Origin: Xiphydria camelus
Taxonomy: Eukaryota > Arthropoda > Insecta > Hymenoptera > Xiphydriidae
NCBI GenBank assembly: GCA_963678675.1
Contig: OY783193.1
Location: 11,022,822-11,086,821 of the forward strand
Length of the DNA stretch: 64,000 nt
Reading direction: 5' to 3'
Shown here piece by piece: positions 56,601 through 59,600 of the stretch; the first letter of the stretch is position 1, and each line of letters opens with the position of its first letter. The notes below the pieces were generated by a model that searched no databases, was not told where the DNA came from, and was given only the letters and a program-made list of their open reading frames with translations. A program made the translations under genes and the position numbers.

Positions 56601-59600
56601 ATCAAAACCCAAACGAGACGCCAATGCTGAGTAACGAGTACGAGAGAGATAGATTCACAGCACGACGACGTAGTGCAATTCAATATGTCGTTTTCCAGCT
56701 CAGTTAAAGCCGAAAATAAAAAACGAAGAAATACGCGGTAAATAATTTTCCAATTTGCGATACAAAAAATTGCTTAAAAACCGAATTGTGAACTAAAAGT
56801 AACCGAGAGAAATAGTTCTCAGCCGTAAGTATGCGACCCCAACGAGAATGACTCCGACAAAGATGGACCGGTCCAAATTGAAACAAACAAAAGCTCGGCA
56901 TACACAATTTTGCTGACTAGATTCCATGACGACGGGAGACGCGCGAGGTATGCAAAGAGAACGAGGGAAAAAAAAAGCACGGCAGTTGCGACTCGCGGCA
57001 TTTTCCGCGCGAGATATGTAGATCGCCGTAGGAAAACACGGAATTCAATTTTTCATCGCACGGATGATATCCTAGGAATGTGCAATCCCGCGCAGCGTTG
57101 CTTTACATCTCTTCGTATTGCCTCCCATTCGCCTGCCCCGTCTGACTTCGCACTCGAGCGTATCCACTTCCCGCGACTCCACGTATTCTTTCGCTGCAGC
57201 GGCTAAGTGTGCGCGCTGACAGAATGAAGCTGCCAGGGACGCGTCGAGGGCGATTGATTATTATCGATGCCTCGGGAATTTTCCTGCATTTTCTGTCGAG
57301 TACGAGGCAGCGTACACGCGGTATATTAGATTCCTCCTGAGACTTCGAAAAGGAGAGAAAAAGTGGAGGAGGGAGGCGAAGAGAGGATGAAATAGAGAGA
57401 CAAGAAAAGAAGGGGGAAACGCGGTCGACGATTTCTACGGATTTCCGTCCGATCTCGGCACGGCCAATTCGCTGAAACCCATCCGCGGGCGGCTGTTCCG
57501 AGGAATCCTATAAGCTAGCCGCTCGATGGGCGGATGTGCTATTGAGTTATGGCGTTTCGCAGATTTCAACGGATCTTTTGAAATCTCGGTGGATTTTTCG
57601 AAGCGGTCGAATTCCTCTGTAAAGTCGTTCTCGTGGACAGGGTCGACGGATGTTCGTCATTCGTCCGTACTTTTTCCTCTGTGAGTTGGATTTATTGAAC
57701 AACGAATAGTGCGGTAGCGATTTAACCTCTGACCCGGCATTGTTCTATTTTCAGAACAAAAGTCATGAAAATCCTGCTTTTGTACTATGCACGCGTATAT
57801 CATGCCTTCCATCGATAATCAAATATGGCATTTTGTGAACTAAATGGAAAAATGAATTCATCATCCCGGAAGATCAGCCTTGGATGCTGCGTTTGTCCGA
57901 TGAATCGTTTGGAGAGAGAATGAAGGTTTCTTTTTGTCTCGCAATTCTTTGTGACTAGCAACAATGACAAAATGCAGTGGCACGCGACGCAAAGAATTGG
58001 CTGCAGGGCTGGTTTTTCTCGCATGACGTCACGCGTTACTCGATGTTCGAGAAGACGGCGTCCTCGGGTCATAACGAGAGGCTGGCGAGAATAAAATGAG
58101 ATGAAAAGAAAAGCCTTCCTTTGAGCAGCGACTCGCCCTTTGTATTTTTTCGTTATTTCGCGATGTAGAGCGTCTCTCTTTAAATATCGACATACGTACC
58201 CCTTTGCTCCATTCCTCCGTAGCTTTTTCTTCCTACAAATTCCGCCCGAATACGCGATTACGTCACAGTGGCGCATAGGTGTAGGTGAGGTGAAATAAAA
58301 ATGTCTTTCTTCTCGTAAGAACAATAAAACGGGTAAGAATTGGAAGGAGTGAAACTAAAAAAACAATTTTGGTTCGAGAGGTTGTTTCTTTTACGTTTCC
58401 TTTATTGCGCGAAGTAGCATTTCCTTTTATAGATACGGACGTATCATTATACATACTCCTTCCAACTGCAGTTATTTTTTATTCGGTCGAAAAATAAAAT
58501 CCACTCCAATATGGAGTTTATATCGAAGAGACGTGTAAGTGAAACGACTTAAGAATTTCTTCTTTATTCACAAGAATAATAATACGGATATGAAGTCGGG
58601 GAATGAAAGAAAACAATTTCAGTTCCAGACGTTGAAAAAAATTTCGCACAATGCTGATTCCTTATCAGCGCCCGTGCATCTCGATATAAGCGTCGGAGAG
58701 GGAGGGAAAAAAAGCGCGAAGGCCACAGTGAACGAAGCCGAATGAAACGGCGTTGAACGTCTGAGATGAAAATTTTGCACCCTTAGCTTTTATTTAATTA
58801 AAATCAATTCGGCTTCGATTTGCGATAACATCGAATCAATTTATACGTGAGATAAAATAATAACTTTTTTATATTCTAAGAATAATAAGACGGTTATAAA
58901 TCGAAGAGAGTGGAGCGAATAAAAACCCGCTGCAAACTCCCACAAAATTCTTCGTAGCCAATGCGAACTGATCCTTCGTCGCTGTACTCGTCTCTCGATA
59001 TAAGGGATCGTCGAAGTGGGGGAGGAAAAAAGTTGTCAAAGCCATAACGGAGAAAATGTACGACGTCGTTGCGCGTGCTTGCAACGAAATTTCTCTCAAT
59101 AAACGAGGCACATTTTCGACGTTCCCGTACCCCATATCATTCTCCACCGCCGTCACAGAATAACGCGGTAAAAAAAGGAAAAAAACGGAAACAGAGGAGA
59201 AGATATGACGACGAGTGTAGTATTGTATATACGCGCGGGGTGTTTTCCAGGCCGACAAAAGAAATGTTTCCACCCTCGCTTCTCGCGCGCGCTTCGCTAT
59301 GGTCCGCGTCCGCTATAATCAGGCGGTGTTGAAAAGGGAACTGTTATACTACAACGGACATATTGTCATCTAACTCGGTGTGGCACTCGGAATTTCGGTT
59401 AAGGAAAAGACGAACAAATAAATGAGAAGCATCGAGATCAGTCGGTGGATAATAATCATAAAATCCTGCCCTGGTTGGTGAAGCCACCATGTTTTACGTA
59501 CACTCTTACATGTAGAGCAGATACCTTCTTATTTTCAAATAAAAATGATTTCACCGACGAACTATGGTATTTCCGGTAAAGGAGACCATCGGATTGTTAT

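Noticed and set aside
57800..58324. 174-codon open frame on the minus strand
   Set aside because: No recognisable motif, basic and low in typical protein composition; sits within the receptor's intron. Judged chance.
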